Made by a program: the position numbers and the translations under genes. Below, piece after piece: positions 63,751 to 64,000 of a stretch of 64,000 bases of DNA. This DNA comes from Bacteroidota bacterium. Its GTDB lineage: Bacteria; Bacteroidota; Bacteroidia; Flavobacteriales; Flavobacteriaceae. Under the pieces are notes generated by a model. It saw only the letters and a program-made list of their open reading frames with translations, did not search any database and was not told where the DNA came from. Position 1 is the stretch's first letter. Every line of letters starts with the position of its first letter. The stretch spans positions 62,001 through 126,000 of the forward strand of contig JAEXIT010000009.1 in the NCBI GenBank assembly GCA_023446155.1. Reading direction: 5' to 3'.

Positions 63751-64000
63751 ATGGAACTTAAATTAAACAGACCTATTTGCTTTTTTGACCTTGAAACGAC
63801 TGGAATTGATGTGGCAAAAGACCGAATAGTGGAAATATCGATATTTAAAGTATATCCCAACGGAAATAAAGAAAGTAAAACATGGCTGGTAAATCCGGAA
63901 ATGCCCATACCACCGCATTCGACTGCGATTCATGGGATTTCGGATGAAAAAGTAGCCAATGAGCCTACTTTTAAACAGTTATCGACACAGATTCATAATA
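63751..64000 (+). CDS. 3'-5' exonuclease (DnaQ-like), 3' end beyond window
   Basis: An ATG at 63751 opens a frame that continues past the window edge (83 codons seen). The start MELKLNRPICFFDLETTGID contains the DEDDh exonuclease Exo I motif (DLETTG), and IHGISDEKV matches the Exo II region opening. It is most likely a DNA polymerase III epsilon-like proofreading or RNase T-type exonuclease; the class cannot be decided from the part visible. Confidence 0.88.
   Translation, partial: MELKLNRPICFFDLETTGIDVAKDRIVEISIFKVYPNGNKESKTWLVNPEMPIPPHSTAIHGISDEKVANEPTFKQLSTQIHN

Overview
The window looks like the chromosome of a Flavobacteriaceae bacterium (Bacteroidota), most likely Flavobacterium or a close relative. 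The DNA is AT-rich. Many start sites are preceded by the Bacteroidota -7 box TAnnTTTG rather than an E. coli-type -10. The gene content fits too: GIN-domain proteins, WG repeats, a SecA of about 1,120 residues, DnaJ with a shortened zinc finger, DUF2795, and many lipoproteins. No rRNA operon, complete insertion sequence or CRISPR array was seen.

Layout. Positions 1-2.6 kb hold the 5' part of a type I restriction methylase gene (hsdM, cut by the window edge), a 28-bp perfect hairpin, a tRNA 3'-half remnant and an intact tRNA-Pro(TGG); this looks like the edge of an integrated island. 2.8-12.6 kb carries trxB, a PadR/PspC/GIN-domain envelope-stress-like operon, a PI-PLC lipoprotein, a DUF4442 protein, a TIGR01777 epimerase and a YceI lipoprotein. 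12.8-21.5 kb has grpE-dnaJ, an ABC exporter pair, an MscS channel, a sigma54-type response regulator without a DNA-binding domain, a degenerate one-domain DEAD-box protein and an ABC-F ATPase. 21.6-42.5 kb contains a MarR-controlled efflux operon, PPK2, NlpE/META lipoproteins, a MATE pump, MeaB, a YwnA/YwnB-like pair, two MFS pumps, a FAD-linked oxidase, a CPA1 antiporter and secA. 42.6-44.9 kb has a cobalamin adenosyltransferase, a LolD-like ATPase and a methyltransferase.

Two regions stand out. First, 44.9-50.4 kb is a compact NAD+/ADP-ribose cluster: an NrtR-type Nudix regulator, then PRPP synthetase, NADAR, macrodomain, KptA (NAD-dependent RNA 2'-phosphotransferase), a metallophosphatase and nicotinamide phosphoribosyltransferase. 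It joins remaking NAD+ from nicotinamide with enzymes that consume NAD+ or remove ADP-ribose.

Second, 55.5-62.2 kb is an RNA-repair/RNA-quality operon: a divergent WYL regulator with paired inverted operators, a Ro60/Rsr-like TROVE protein, a tandem array of five Y-RNA-like noncoding RNAs, two overlapping RlaP-family nucleotidyltransferases and an RtcB RNA ligase. The five RNAs share a conserved 5' core and a conserved 3' strand. Their closing stems differ in sequence but stay complementary, and their tops range from circularly permuted tRNA mimics to no tRNA mimicry at all. This is the most exciting content of the window.

The window ends with a WG-repeat protein and the start of a DnaQ-like exonuclease.
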